Assembly: GCF_018138715.1 (NCBI RefSeq)
Contig: NZ_JAGSHX010000006.1
Location: 8,432,001-8,496,000 of the forward strand
Direction: 5' to 3'
DNA length: 64,000 nt
Source of the DNA: Streptomyces asiaticus
Lineage (GTDB): Bacteria > Actinomycetota > Actinomycetes > Streptomycetales > Streptomycetaceae
Part shown: piece by piece, positions 45,215 to 58,219 of the stretch
How the letters are laid out: each line of letters opens with the position of its first letter
Numbering within the stretch: position 1 is the stretch's first letter
Program-made: the position numbers and the translations under genes
The notes under the pieces: generated by a model
What the model saw: the letters and a program-made list of their open reading frames with translations, nothing else
The model's database searches: none
What the model was told of the DNA's origin: nothing

Positions 45215-46381
45215 ATGCGTGTCGCCATCGTGACTGAATCCTTCCCACCCGACATCAACGGCGTCGCTCACTGCACGCTTCAGACCGCGGACCACCTCCA
45301 CCGCCGTGGTCATCACCCCTTGGTCATCGCACCGGCGGGTCCCCCCGGAGGCCCACCGCCCGCCGCGGCCGGCGGTCCGCCCGAGAGCCAAGGGGAGATG
45401 GACCGGTCGCATCCGTACCCCGTCGTCCGTATCCCGTCCCTCCCCCTGCCCGGCTATCCGCAGGTGCGGGTCGCGCTGCCCAGCCGGAAGCTCGCGGCCG
45501 CGATCACCTCCCACGGCAGCGATGTCGTCCACCTCGCCAGCCCCTTCGTGCTGGGCGCGCGGGGGATGACGGCCGCGCTCCGGCTGCGGATACCCGCGCT
45601 GGCCGTCTACCAGACCGACCTGGGCTCCTACGCCCGCACCTACCTCGGCGCGGGCGAGAACGCGGCCTGGCGGCGCATCCGCGCCGTGCACACCGCCGCC
45701 GACCGCACCCTCGCCCCCTCCACCGCCGCCGCTCGCGACCTGGACGAGCACGGCGTGCCGAGGATCCGGCTGTGGCCGCGCGGGGTCGACACCGAGCGCT
45801 TCCAGCCCTCGCGCCGCGACCCGGAGCTGCGCCGCTCGCTCGCCCCCGGCGGTGAGCTGATCGTCGGATACATCGGCCGCCTCGCCCCGGAGAAGAACGT
45901 CGAGCTGCTCGCGCCGCTGAGCGAGCTCCCCGGCATCCAGGTGGTCGTGGTCGGGGACGGGCCGAGCGAGCCCGCGCTGCGGGCGGCCATGCCGAGGGCC
46001 CGCTTCCTCGGCCGCCGCACCGGCAACGACCTGGCCCGGGTCTTCGCCTCGCTGGACGTCTTCGCCCACACCGGGCCCCAGGAGACCTTCTGCCAGACCG
46101 TGCAGGAGGCCCAGGCCAGCGGTGTCCCGGTGATCGCGCCCGCGGCGGGCGGCCCGCTGGACCTGATCGACCACGGGCGCACCGGACTGCTGGTGCCGCC
46201 CGGGGACGCGACCGAGGTGACCGACGCCGTATCGCTGCTCGCGGCCGACGCGAAGCTGCGCGCGGCGCTGGGCCACGCCGGCCGGGAGGCGGTCGAGGGC
46301 CGCACCTGGGCGGCGATCGGCGACCAGCTCATCGACCACTACACCGAGGTCCTGGCGGCCCGCACGGCGGTCGCCGCATGA
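45215..46381 (+). CDS. GT4 glycosyltransferase, MgtA/PimB-like mannosyltransferase
   Basis: This 388-residue GT-B enzyme opens with MRVAIVTESFPPDINGVAH, the MgtA-type acceptor-side start, and has VGYIGRLAPEKNVELL and the E-x7-E motif ETFCQTVQEAQASGVPVIAP for nucleotide-sugar binding. Actinobacterial relatives move mannose from GDP-mannose to lipid acceptors such as glucuronosyl diacylglycerol. There is no strong Shine-Dalgarno. It is followed by a second GT4 gene about 40 bases later; an earlier start of that gene would overlap it by ATGA. Confidence 0.88.
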   Translation: MRVAIVTESFPPDINGVAHCTLQTADHLHRRGHHPLVIAPAGPPGGPPPAAAGGPPESQGEMDRSHPYPVVRIPSLPLPGYPQVRVALPSRKLAAAITSHGSDVVHLASPFVLGARGMTAALRLRIPALAVYQTDLGSYARTYLGAGENAAWRRIRAVHTAADRTLAPSTAAARDLDEHGVPRIRLWPRGVDTERFQPSRRDPELRRSLAPGGELIVGYIGRLAPEKNVELLAPLSELPGIQVVVVGDGPSEPALRAAMPRARFLGRRTGNDLARVFASLDVFAHTGPQETFCQTVQEAQASGVPVIAPAAGGPLDLIDHGRTGLLVPPGDATEVTDAVSLLAADAKLRAALGHAGREAVEGRTWAAIGDQLIDHYTEVLAARTAVAA

Positions 46382-46422
46382 GCGCTGTGGGAGCTGTGGG
46401 AACTGTGGGAGGAGAGCAGAAC

Positions 46423-47652
46423 ATGAGCGACGGCAAGGGGCTGCGCATCGTCCGGCTGGCCAACTTCGTCACCCCCGCCTCGGGCGGCCTGCGGACCGCG
46501 CTGCGCGAGCTCGGGGCCGGATACCAGGCGGCCGGGCACGAGGCCGTCCTGGTGGTGCCGGGCGAGCGGGTCTCGGACGAGCACACCCGGCAGGGGCGGG
46601 TGATCACGCTGCCCGGGCCGACCATCCCCGGCACCGGCGGCTACCGCGTCCTGGCCGACCGGCGGCGGCTGGCCCGGCTGCTCGACGGCCTCGCACCGGA
46701 CCGGCTCGAGGTGTCGGACCGCACCTCCCTCCGCTGGACGGGGGAGTGGGCGCGGCGCGCCCGCGTACCGGCCGTGATGGTCTCCCACGAGAGCGCGGAC
46801 GCCGTGCTGCGCACCTGGGGTGTGCCGGACGCGTTCGCCGAGGGAGCCTCCGACCGGCTCAACCTCCGTACCGCGCGGGCGTACTCGCGGATCGTCTGCA
46901 CCACCGAATGGGCGGCGCGCGAGTTCGTACGGATCGGCGCCCGGAACGTCGTACGCGCCCCGCTGGGCGTGGATCTCGGCCACTTCCGCCCCTCCCACCA
47001 CGACGCCGCGCTGCGGGACCACCACCGCGGTGAGGCGGCCGTGCTCATCGCCATGTGCTCGCGGCTGTCGCCCGAGAAGCGGCCGGGCCGGGCGCTCGAC
47101 GCGCTCGCCGAGCTGCGGCGGCGCGGCGTCTCCGCGGCGCTCGTGGTGGCCGGGGACGGGCCGCTCCGGCCGCGTCTGGAGGCCCGCGCCCGCGCCGAGG
47201 GGCTTCCGGCCGTCTTCCTCGGCCATCTGGCGGAGCGGGCGGGACTCGCCGCCATCCAGGCGAGCGCCGATGTGGTGCTGGCGCCGGGCCCGGCGGAGAC
47301 CTTCGGCCTCGCCGCGCTGGAGGCGCTGGCCTGCGGTTCGCCCGTTGTCGTCAGCGCGCTCTCCGCGCTGCCGGACATCGTCGGCGCGGCCGGCGAGACC
47401 GCGGCCGACAACGGAACGGCCTTCGCGGACGCCGTCGAGCGCGTCCTCGGCCGCTCGGAGCCCCTGCGCCGGGCGGCGGCCCGGGCCCGGGCCGAGCGCT
47501 ACGGCTGGCCCGCGGCGGTCGCGTCCTTCCTGGCCGCCCATGACGCGTCCACCGAGGGCGTCCGGTGCGCCGACGGCGGTCGGCTCCCGGCCGCCGCGCT
47601 CCCGGCCGCTCCGGCGGTCTCCGCGCCCCGGGCCGTCGGCGGTGTGCGGTGA
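46423..47652 (+). CDS. GT4 glycosyltransferase
   Basis: This 409-residue GT-B enzyme has LRIVRLANFVTPASGGLRTALRELG at the start, MCSRLSPEKRPGRALDAL, and the donor-site motif AETFGLAALEALACGSPVVVS. ATG 46423 is preceded by GGGAGGAGAGC and is preferred over ATG 46378, which overlaps the previous stop and reads through three copies of a 9-base GCTGTGGGA repeat. It probably acts after the first transferase on the same glycolipid. The donor sugar is not known. Confidence 0.87.
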   Translation: MSDGKGLRIVRLANFVTPASGGLRTALRELGAGYQAAGHEAVLVVPGERVSDEHTRQGRVITLPGPTIPGTGGYRVLADRRRLARLLDGLAPDRLEVSDRTSLRWTGEWARRARVPAVMVSHESADAVLRTWGVPDAFAEGASDRLNLRTARAYSRIVCTTEWAAREFVRIGARNVVRAPLGVDLGHFRPSHHDAALRDHHRGEAAVLIAMCSRLSPEKRPGRALDALAELRRRGVSAALVVAGDGPLRPRLEARARAEGLPAVFLGHLAERAGLAAIQASADVVLAPGPAETFGLAALEALACGSPVVVSALSALPDIVGAAGETAADNGTAFADAVERVLGRSEPLRRAAARARAERYGWPAAVASFLAAHDASTEGVRCADGGRLPAAALPAAPAVSAPRAVGGVR

Positions 47653-48895
47653 GCGCAGCCGGCGCTCACACGGGGGACCGGGCTGGTACGGAACCGTCTC
47701 GTAAGGAGGCCGTCCCTACGGAGGCCGCCCTTACGGAGACCGTCATCGCGGAGGCCGTCCTTACGGAGACGGGGTGTGCGGGGCAGGACGCGACCACTGC
47801 CCCGCACCGGGCGGGCACTGCCCCGCACCGGGCGGGCACTGCCCCGCATCGGGCGGGCCGGACGCCGGGCGCCACGCCGGGCGACGAGGAGGCCACGGGC
47901 GAGTGCGCGGGCGAGTGCGCGGGCGAGGGCCCGGGCGAGGGCGCGGAGCCGCGCAGGCTGCGGTTCGCCGCCCTCGGCGACTCGCTCACCGAGGGACTCG
48001 GCGACCCCGCGCCCGGCGGCGGTTGGCGCGGCTGGGCCGCGCTGCTCGCGGCGGCGGCCGGGCCGCACCCCGATGAGCCCGTGGAGTTCGTCAATCTGTC
48101 CCGCAGCGGGGCGCTGGCCGCCGATGTCGCCGACGAACAGCTGCCCGCCGCCCGCCGTGCCCGCCCGCATCTGGTGTCGGTCGTGGTCGGCGGGAACGAC
48201 ACGCTGCGCGACTCGTTCGACATCCACCGGGTCGCCGAGGCCCTCGACCGCACGATCGGCGCGTTGCGCGCCGACGGCGCCGTGGTGCTCACCGCCTGCC
48301 TGCCCGACCCCGGGCGGATGCTGGGGCTGCCGTCCGCGCTGGCGCGCCCCCTGGGGCGCCGGATGCGCGCGGTGAACACCGTGGTGCACGCGCTGTCCCA
48401 GCGTCACGAGGCGGTCCATGTGGAGCTGAGCGACCACACCTGGGTCGCCGACCGGCGGGCGTGGAGCGTGGACCGGCTGCATCCGAGCGAGCTCGGGCAC
48501 CGGCTGCTGGCCAGGGAGTTCCACGGCGCCCTGCGCGCCCGGTCCATCGCGACCGGCGCCCCGCCGTCCCTGGAGCTCGACGGCGTCGCGCCCTCGCGCG
48601 CCGCCTCCGCGTGGTGGATGGCGACCCGCGGCACCCGCTGGATCGCGGACCGCTGCACCGACCTGCTGCCCGGTCTGGTCTCGCTGGCGGCCCTGGAGTG
48701 GCGCCACCGCCTCAGGGGCACCGGACACCTGCTCGAGGACCGGGACCGGCGGGCGACGCTCGCCGCGCTCACCGCGGTGACCCGCGGCCCGGCCCCCGCC
48801 CACCTTCCGCACCCGTCCACCACCGACCCACTGCCCCAGCCGCCCGCCGATCTGCTCATCGCCGGCACACCGCCGTCCGCTGCGACAATGGCGGG

Positions 48896-48899
<4 letters not shown>
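47649..48899 (+). CDS. SGNH/GDSL hydrolase with low-complexity N-terminus
   Basis: This 416-residue protein has the SGNH blocks [10 protein letters not shown] (110-119, catalytic Ser), GGNDTLRDS (block III) and [12 protein letters not shown] (block V, catalytic Asp and His). The first 100 residues are repeats: TEA/TET units, APHRAGT three times (21-base units at 47796-47858) and GECA/GEGP units. The GTG overlaps the previous stop by 4 bases, and its own stop overlaps the next GTG. It may deacylate or deacetylate the product of the two transferases. The N-terminus may be partly untranslated or disordered. Confidence 0.82.
47796..47858. repeat. Three 21-base tandem units in the SGNH gene
   Basis: Units at 47796-47816, 47817-47837 and 47838-47858 differ at one base only and encode TAPHRAG repeats. 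A set of 12-base GCGAGTGCGCGG-type repeats follows at about 47898-47945. Confidence 0.85.
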
Positions 48900-52536
<3,637 letters not shown>

Positions 52537-52540
<4 letters not shown>

Positions 52541-53559
52541 CCGACTGGCAGGACATCCACGACTGGACGGATCTGCGGGCCGTGCGCGCCGCGCTCGCCG
52601 CGGGAGCCGACCCCGACCGCGTCCTCGGTGGCCATATGGCGCCGCTGCACTCCGCGGCCTGCTCGGGAAGCGCCGAGGTGCTGGCCGAACTGCTCACGGT
52701 GGCGCGGGAGGTGGACCAGCCGGACGCGGCGGGCCGCACCCCGCTGTGGCACGCGGTGCGCAACTGGGACCGGGAGAAGGCGTCGGCGCTCATCGCGGCC
52801 GGGGCCGACCCCTGGCGGCCCCGGGAGGTCGACGGGCGGAGCCCGGGCGAGCTGGCGTGGTGGACGCCGCTGGCCGACCTGGTGGCCGGGGTGCCCGGCG
52901 CCCGGGAGCCGTCCCCCGGGGAGCGGGCCGCGCAGCGGTCGGCCGATGAGCTGATCGCCGTCTTCGACGCCGAGGAGGGGGAGTACCAGGACTGGGGCTG
53001 CGTGGCGTTCGTGGCCGGGCGGAGCGTGCCGGAGGTCGTGGCCGCGCTGGGCGGGGACATCGTCGCCACCATCGGCGAGGGCGAGGGCGAGGGCGAGGGC
53101 GAGGGCGAGGGCGGAGACGGGGAGGCGGACGGCGCGGCCGACTACGCGGATGTCCTGCTGGAGGAGGAGGGACGGGTGCTGGTCGGCGCGGCGCCCGGCG
53201 GTGTGGTGCTCCAGCAGTTCGACGGGATCGCCCTCCATGGCGAGGAGGTGCTGGCGCCGCTCTCCCGGGGCACCGTGGCCGTCTCGGTCTTCGACCACCC
53301 CGACGCGTTCATCCATCCCTCCATAGCCCGGGACGGGGCGATGTGCCCCTGCCAGGAGGTCATGCTCGACCCGGAGCAGGGCGATCCGGAGGAGGCGTGG
53401 CGCTATCGCTTCGGGGACGGCGGGCATCCGTCCGGCTGGACGGCGCGGGCGCTGGCGATGGCCGCCGCGGTCACGGGGGTCGGGGTCGACGGCGGTCCGC
53501 GCTGGATCGGCAGGCCGGGCAGCAGCGTCATCCTGCTGCCCGAGCGGCTGCGGGACTGA
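52537..53559 (+). CDS. Ankyrin-repeat protein
   Basis: This 340-residue protein has about three ankyrin repeats at the N-terminus ([36 protein letters not shown], and [27 protein letters not shown]). A C-terminal domain begins near [23 protein letters not shown] and resembles DUF6461-like proteins. Between them are GE dipeptide repeats from six GAGGGC units (about 53077-53112). The ATG overlaps the 5-oxoprolinase stop by 4 bases. A binding role is likely; partner unknown. Confidence 0.82.
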
Positions 53560-53779
53560 CGCCCCTGGGGGCCCAGACCGCCCCGGTCCTCAACCAGGTA
53601 GCCCGATATGAGGCATGGCGTGTTCGGATCCGTTTGCCGCCGCCACGATCGGAAACCCGAACCCTGTCAAAGCCCGCCTGGACGCGCCCGCATGACCCAC
53701 GGACGCCCGCCCCGCGCACTCCCGCGCGTGAGCCCGACGGCGGGTGCTTTCAGCGACGTTGTTCAGGGAAGGGGCAGCC

Positions 53780-54046
53780 ATGGCCTGGTGGCATGACGCC
53801 GAATGCACGCATGAGGATCCGGAGCTGTTCTTCCCCGTGGGGGTGGCCGGCCCGGCGGCCCGGCGGCAGGAGACGCTGGCCAAGGAGGTCTGCCGGCGCT
53901 GTCCGGTGATCCAGGAATGCCTGGACTACGCACTGGAGAGCGGAATGACCCACGGGGTCTGGGGCGGCACCGGCGAGGAGGAGCGCCGCGCGCTGCGCCG
54001 CAAGGCACAGCGCAGTCAGCGCGTCGGCACACGGCGCGCCCGTTAG
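53780..54046 (+). CDS. WhiB-family iron-sulfur regulator
   Basis: This 88-residue Wbl protein has the four cluster cysteines C9, C38, C41 and C47 (EVCRRCPVIQECLDYAL) and the beta-turn GVWGG at 59-63, followed by a basic tail RRALRRKAQRSQRVGTRRAR. These proteins carry a 4Fe-4S cluster and bind sigma factor region 4. ATG 53780 has GGGAAGGGG upstream and places C9 as expected; a longer start is unneeded. Its end overlaps that of pxpC by 4 bases on the opposite strand. Confidence 0.93.
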   Translation: MAWWHDAECTHEDPELFFPVGVAGPAARRQETLAKEVCRRCPVIQECLDYALESGMTHGVWGGTGEEERRALRRKAQRSQRVGTRRAR

Positions 54047-54954
54047 GCGCCGTCCGGGACGGTCCGCCCGGCAGGCGGCCCCCAGGAGGCCCGGCCCAGC
54101 GGGGCGAACCGCACCGGAGTGCCGGGGACGGCCTGCGCCGCGGCGGCCAGATACCGCTCCGGAACGACGCCCACGACCGGGTAGCCGCCGGTCGTCGGAT
54201 GGTCGGCGAGGAAGAGCACCGGCCGTCCGTCCGGCGGGACTTGGAGCGCGCCGAGCGCCATGCCCTCACTTGCCAGCTCACCGTCCCGTGCCCGCTCCAG
54301 CGAGGGGCCCTCGGTCCGCAGGCCGATCCGGTTGCTCGCGGCCGAGACACGGAAGTCGCCGGTGGAGAGGGTGCGCAGCCCCGCGGGGGTGAACCAGTCG
54401 TCACGCGGACCGAGCACCACGGGGAGCACCAGCTCCGGTACGACGCCCCGATGCGGCACCCCGTCCACGGCGGGCACCGGCCCCCGCGGCCGCCCGAGCC
54501 GCAGCACCGCGCCGTCCGCGAGCGGCGCCGGGCCCAGTCCGGAGAGCACATCCGTGGCCCGGCTGCCGAGCACCGGCTCGGCCTCGACACCACCGTCGAA
54601 CGCCATATAGCTGCGCACCCCATGAGCGGCGGCCCCGGCCTCCAGGAGGGCGCCCGACGGCACCCGTACGGCCGCGCCCCACGCGACCGGGCGGCCGTCG
54701 ACCGTGACCGGGCAGGGTGCGCCGGTGACCGCGACCGTCGCCGGGCGGCGCAGCCGCACCGCACAGCCGGTGAGCGTGGTCTCCAGGGTCGCGGCCCCCT
54801 CGGCGTTGCCCACCAGGCGGTTGGCGAGCCGGTGGGCGGGCTGGTCGAGCGCCCCCGAGCGGGGCACCCCGAGATGGGCATGGCCGATCCGGCCCAGGTC
54901 CTGGACGGTGGTCAGGGCTCCCGGCCGTACGACGACGAAGGCGCTGTCGGTCAT
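54043..54954 (-). CDS. pxpC: 5-oxoprolinase subunit C (KipA/PxpC family)
   Basis: This 303-residue protein belongs to the biotin-dependent carboxyltransferase-like KipA/PxpC family. It has VVRPGALTTVQDLGRIGHAHLGVPRSGALDQPAH at the start and DRPVLFLADHPTTGGYPVVGVV-type sequence near the end. With PxpA and PxpB it forms the bacterial ATP-dependent 5-oxoprolinase. ATG 54954 overlaps the pxpB stop; a longer frame adds 33 unrelated residues. It is the last gene of pxpA-pxpB-pxpC. Confidence 0.9.
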   Translation of the reverse strand: MTDSAFVVVRPGALTTVQDLGRIGHAHLGVPRSGALDQPAHRLANRLVGNAEGAATLETTLTGCAVRLRRPATVAVTGAPCPVTVDGRPVAWGAAVRVPSGALLEAGAAAHGVRSYMAFDGGVEAEPVLGSRATDVLSGLGPAPLADGAVLRLGRPRGPVPAVDGVPHRGVVPELVLPVVLGPRDDWFTPAGLRTLSTGDFRVSAASNRIGLRTEGPSLERARDGELASEGMALGALQVPPDGRPVLFLADHPTTGGYPVVGVVPERYLAAAAQAVPGTPVRFAPLGRASWGPPAGRTVPDGA

Positions 54955-55601
54955 GGCGCCGCCCCTTCCGGGGTCGCGCCATCCGATACCGGGATGAAGC
55001 GGACGCGAGTGCCGGGGGTGAACAGCGCCGCCGGTTCCCGTTCGGTGTCCCACAGCACGGCGTCCGTGGTGCCGATGAGCTGCCAGCCGCCGGGGGAGGA
55101 GCGCGGATAGACGCCCGTGTACCCGCCCGCGAGGGCCACCGAGCCGACCGGTACCCGGGTCCTGGGTGTCGCGTGGCGCGGCACGTGGAACCGCTCGGGC
55201 AGCCCCGTCAGATAGCCGAAGCCGGGCGCGAAGCCACAGAAGGCCACCCGGAACTCGGCACCGGAGTGGATCCGTACGGCCTCCTCGGGCGTCACCCCCC
55301 AGCGCTGCGCGACCTCGTCCAGATCGGGCCCGTCGTAGCGCACGGGCACCTCGACGATCTCGCTGTCGCCACGGTCGAGGGGCGGTATCCGCCAGCCGGG
55401 CAGTTCGGCGGCGAGCCGCCCGGGGTCCGCGAGCCCGTCGAGGAACACGGTCCGGGCGGCGGGCACGATGTCGCTCACGGTGGGCAGCCGCCGCTCGGCG
55501 GCGCGGCGCAGCAGCTCGGCGTGGAGCGCCTCGGCCGCCTCACCGCTGTCGAGCTCGATGAGCAGCCCGTGCTCACCGACGGGCAGGGTCCGCACCGTCA
55601 T
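54951..55601 (-). CDS. pxpB: 5-oxoprolinase subunit B (KipI/PxpB family)
   Basis: This 216-residue protein has the family hallmarks FCGFAPGFGYLTGLPERFHVPR and RVPVGSVALAGGYTGVYPRSSPGGW. PxpB partners PxpC in the activation step of 5-oxoproline cleavage. ATG 55601 overlaps the pxpA stop (ATGA), and its stop overlaps pxpC, so all three are translationally coupled. Confidence 0.92.
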   Translation of the reverse strand: MTVRTLPVGEHGLLIELDSGEAAEALHAELLRRAAERRLPTVSDIVPAARTVFLDGLADPGRLAAELPGWRIPPLDRGDSEIVEVPVRYDGPDLDEVAQRWGVTPEEAVRIHSGAEFRVAFCGFAPGFGYLTGLPERFHVPRHATPRTRVPVGSVALAGGYTGVYPRSSPGGWQLIGTTDAVLWDTEREPAALFTPGTRVRFIPVSDGATPEGAAP

Positions 55602-56377
55602 ACGAACGCCGCCACGCGCACCCCCGCGGCGGCCAGCTCGGACCGCACCCGGCGGGCGAGGTCGGCGGCGCCGGGGGTGTCGCCGTGGACGCACAGCGAG
55701 CGCACGTCCACCTCGATGCGCCGTCCGTCGATCGAGGTCACCGCGCGGTCGCGGGCGAAGCCGAGGGCGCGCTTGACCACCGTGTCCGGGTCGTGGACCA
55801 CGGCGCCGGGCTCGGTGCGGGGCACGAGCGTCCCGGCGGCGGTGTAGGCGCGGTCGGCGAACGCCTCGGCGATCACCGGCAGCCCGGCCGCGCGGGCCGC
55901 CTCGTGCAGCCGGGACCCGGGCAGCCCCAGCACCGGCAGCGGACCGCCGGCGGCCAGCCTGACGCCCTCGACCACGGCGGCGGCCTGCGCCTCGTCGTGC
56001 ACGCTGCGGTTGTAGAGCGCGCCATGGGGCTTGACGTAGTGCACCCGCGTCCCGGCGGCACGCGCGAAGATCTCCAACGCGCCGATCTGATACGCGATCT
56101 CGTCGGCCAGCTCCCGGGCCGGTACATCCATGCTGCGCCGACCGAAACCGGCCAGGTCCCGGTAGGAGACCTGGGCCCCGACGCGCACTCCGCGCTCGGC
56201 GGCCAGCTCGCACACCCGGCGCATGGTCGAGGGATCCCCGGCGTGGAAGCCGCAGGCGACATTGGCGCTGGTGACGATGGACAGCAGGGCCTCGTCGTCG
56301 GTGAGCTGCCAGCGGCCGAACCCCTCGCCGAGGTCGGCGTTGAGATCGATGGACAGGTTCGCCAAGGATGCGGTCAT
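55598..56377 (-). CDS. pxpA: 5-oxoprolinase subunit A (LamB/YcsF family, PxpA)
   Basis: This 259-residue protein has LNADLGEGFGRW near the start, TSANVACGFHAGDP, and VKPHGALYNRSVHD, all conserved in PxpA. It supplies the hydrolytic part of 5-oxoprolinase, yielding L-glutamate. ATG 56377 has a GGACGGA site; the longer start at 56458 would translate through the GntR operator and is unlikely. It is the first gene of the minus-strand pxp unit. Confidence 0.92.
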   Translation of the reverse strand: MTASLANLSIDLNADLGEGFGRWQLTDDEALLSIVTSANVACGFHAGDPSTMRRVCELAAERGVRVGAQVSYRDLAGFGRRSMDVPARELADEIAYQIGALEIFARAAGTRVHYVKPHGALYNRSVHDEAQAAAVVEGVRLAAGGPLPVLGLPGSRLHEAARAAGLPVIAEAFADRAYTAAGTLVPRTEPGAVVHDPDTVVKRALGFARDRAVTSIDGRRIEVDVRSLCVHGDTPGAADLARRVRSELAAAGVRVAAFV

Positions 56378-56436
56378 ATCCGTCCGTTCGGGCGTGGGGG
56401 ATACGTGCGGGGTTGTGGATGGCACCACAAGGTAAG

Positions 56437-56460
56437 CGATCGTTGAACGATCCGACAAGA
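56437..56460 (-). promoter_or_regulatory. GntR/FCD operator with promoter element before pxpA
   Basis: GATCGTTGAACGATC (56438-56452) is a perfect palindrome around G and contains TCGTTGAACGA, which fits the FadR-subfamily pattern TnGTnnnACnA. Read on the minus strand, TTGTCGG precedes it as a possible -35. The element is repeated at 57410-57433 in the other direction. Confidence 0.75.
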
Positions 56461-56537
56461 TGGTTGTTGTCCGGTCACGGTTTCTGGGCTTGACTTCTCG
56501 CTATACGGGACGAACGCGACGCCGAACAGGGGTTGAT

Positions 56538-57356
56538 GTGGCGAACGGGGCAAAGGGTGTAAATCGCCGTTCCGGCGAGCCGTCGGACGAGTCGCCGGAG
56601 ATGCCGGAGGCGCCGGGGACGGCAGGGGGCGTGGAGCCGGCGGAGCCGGCCGGGTACGCCCCGGCCCCCGGTCTCGCCGCCGGGCTCGAGGCCGACCGGG
56701 CGCTGCTGGGGCGCACCAGCACGGCGGAGCGCGTCGCGGACATCCTGCGCGACCGCATCGCCGAGGGGTTCTTCCCGCCCGGCACCCGGCTGTCCGAGGA
56801 CAGCGTGGGCGGCGCGCTCGGCGTCTCGCGCAACACCCTCCGGGAGGCGTTCCGCCTGCTGACCCACGAGCGGCTGCTGGTGCACGAGCTGAACCGCGGC
56901 GTCTTCGTCCGCGTCGTCACGGTCGACGACCTCAACGACATCTACCGCGTGCGCCGGCTCGTCGAATGCGCGGCGGTGCGCGGCCTGGGCGAGCCGCCGT
57001 ACGAGGTGCGGGCGGTCGAGGCGGCGGTCCTGGCGGGCGAGCGGGCCGCCCGGGACCGGGCCTGGCAGGACCTGTCCACCGCCAATATCCGCTTCCATCA
57101 GGCGATTGTCTCCCTCGCCGGAAGTCCCCGCGCCGACGAACTGATGCGCGCGGTGCTGGCCGAGCTCCGGCTGGTCTTCCACGTCATGGCCGACCCCCGC
57201 CGCTTCCACGCCCCCTATCTGGTGCGCAACCGCCAGATCCTGGAGGTGCTCCAGGGCGGCGACGCGGTGGAGGCGGAGCGGCTGCTCGCCTCCTATCTGG
57301 ACGATTCCCAGGGGCAGTTGGCCGACGCCTACGGGCGGAAGATGTCCCGTCGATAG
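56538..57356 (+). CDS. GntR-family regulator, FCD (FadR-like) subfamily
   Basis: This protein of about 272 residues has a GntR winged helix at roughly residues 60-125 (TSTAERVADILRDRIAEGFFPPGTRLSEDSVGGALGVSRNTLREAFRLL). The C-terminal FCD domain has IRFHQAIVSLAGSPRADELM as its metal- and ligand-binding signature. GTG 56538 with AGGGG is preferred; longer starts run through the promoter. The N-terminal 50 residues are acidic and disordered. Position between the pxp and DUF969 units, with matching operators in both, makes it their likely regulator, perhaps sensing 5-oxoproline. Confidence 0.88.
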   Translation: MANGAKGVNRRSGEPSDESPEMPEAPGTAGGVEPAEPAGYAPAPGLAAGLEADRALLGRTSTAERVADILRDRIAEGFFPPGTRLSEDSVGGALGVSRNTLREAFRLLTHERLLVHELNRGVFVRVVTVDDLNDIYRVRRLVECAAVRGLGEPPYEVRAVEAAVLAGERAARDRAWQDLSTANIRFHQAIVSLAGSPRADELMRAVLAELRLVFHVMADPRRFHAPYLVRNRQILEVLQGGDAVEAERLLASYLDDSQGQLADAYGRKMSRR

Positions 57357-57409
57357 AGGTTTCCCAGCGGTAAACGATCCGGCGAGGCCGGAACAAGTTC
57401 GTTTCAGGC

Positions 57410-57433
57410 TCTTGTCGGATCGTTGAACGAACG
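57410..57433 (+). promoter_or_regulatory. GntR/FCD operator with promoter element before the DUF969 gene
   Basis: This 24-base element matches the minus-strand reading of 56437-56460 at 22 of 24 positions and includes TTGTCGGATCGTTGAACGA. It lies 64-87 bases before the ATG at 57497. A further half site AACGATCCG is at about 57373-57381. Confidence 0.75.
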
Positions 57434-57496
57434 CCTAGCCTCCGGTGCACCCTCCTCACGCCCCCGTGAGGTCCTTGTGCGCGGAAGGCCGGACGC

Positions 57497-58219
57497 ATGA
57501 TCGTTCTCCTTGGCGTCCTCGTGGTGATCCTCGGATTCGCCACACGACGCAACCCGTTGCTGGTGGTGGGGGTCGCCGGCATCGCCACCGGACTGCTGGC
57601 CAAGCTCTCGCCCCAGGAGATCCTGGCGGCCTTCGGCAACGGCTTCGCCTCCAGCCGCTCGGTGACGATCTTCGTCATCACCCTGCCGGTGATCGGCCTC
57701 CTGGAGCGCCACGGCCTCCAGGAACAGGCCCGTACCCTCATCGGCCGGCTCGGCAAGCTCACCACCGGCCGGTTCCTCGCCCTCTACCTGCTGCTGCGCC
57801 AGCTCACCGCAGCCCTCGGCCTCACCAGCATCGGCGGCCCGGCCCAGAGCGTGCGGCCCATGGTCGCGCCGATGGCCGAGGGCGCCGCGGAGCGCCGCCA
57901 CGGCCCGCTGCCCGAGCGGGTCCGCGAGCGCGTCCGCTCGTACTCCGCCAGCGCCGACACGGTCGGGCTGTTCTTCGGCGAGGACTGCTTCCTGGCCATC
58001 GGCTCGATCCTGCTGATCACCGGGTTCGTGAACACCACGTACCACACCCATCTGGAGCCGCTTCAGCTGGCGCTGTGGGCCATCCCCACCGCCGTCTGCG
58101 CGTTCCTCATCCACGGCTTCCGGCTGCTGCGCCTGGACCGCTCACTGGACCACGACTTCGCCGCCTCCGGCGGCCGATCCGCTGCCGAGGGCAGCCGCAC
58201 CGCGGAGGAAGCCAAGTGA
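57497..58219 (+). CDS. DUF969 membrane protein
   Basis: This 240-residue protein is a DUF969 member with about five membrane segments (MIVLLGVLVVILGFA, NPLLVVGVAGIATGLLA, SVTIFVITLPVIGLL, FLAIGSILLITGFV, LALWAIPTAVCAFLI). DUF969 and DUF979 form a two-part putative permease commonly next to pyroglutamyl peptidase. It is the first gene of the plus-strand unit, with a GntR operator upstream. Uptake of pyroglutamate or pyroglutamyl peptides is inferred. Confidence 0.9.
   Translation: MIVLLGVLVVILGFATRRNPLLVVGVAGIATGLLAKLSPQEILAAFGNGFASSRSVTIFVITLPVIGLLERHGLQEQARTLIGRLGKLTTGRFLALYLLLRQLTAALGLTSIGGPAQSVRPMVAPMAEGAAERRHGPLPERVRERVRSYSASADTVGLFFGEDCFLAIGSILLITGFVNTTYHTHLEPLQLALWAIPTAVCAFLIHGFRLLRLDRSLDHDFAASGGRSAAEGSRTAEEAK

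Noticed and set aside
53071..53112. GAGGGC hexamer run
   Set aside because: Ordinary simple-sequence slippage coding GE dipeptides in a linker of the ankyrin protein.
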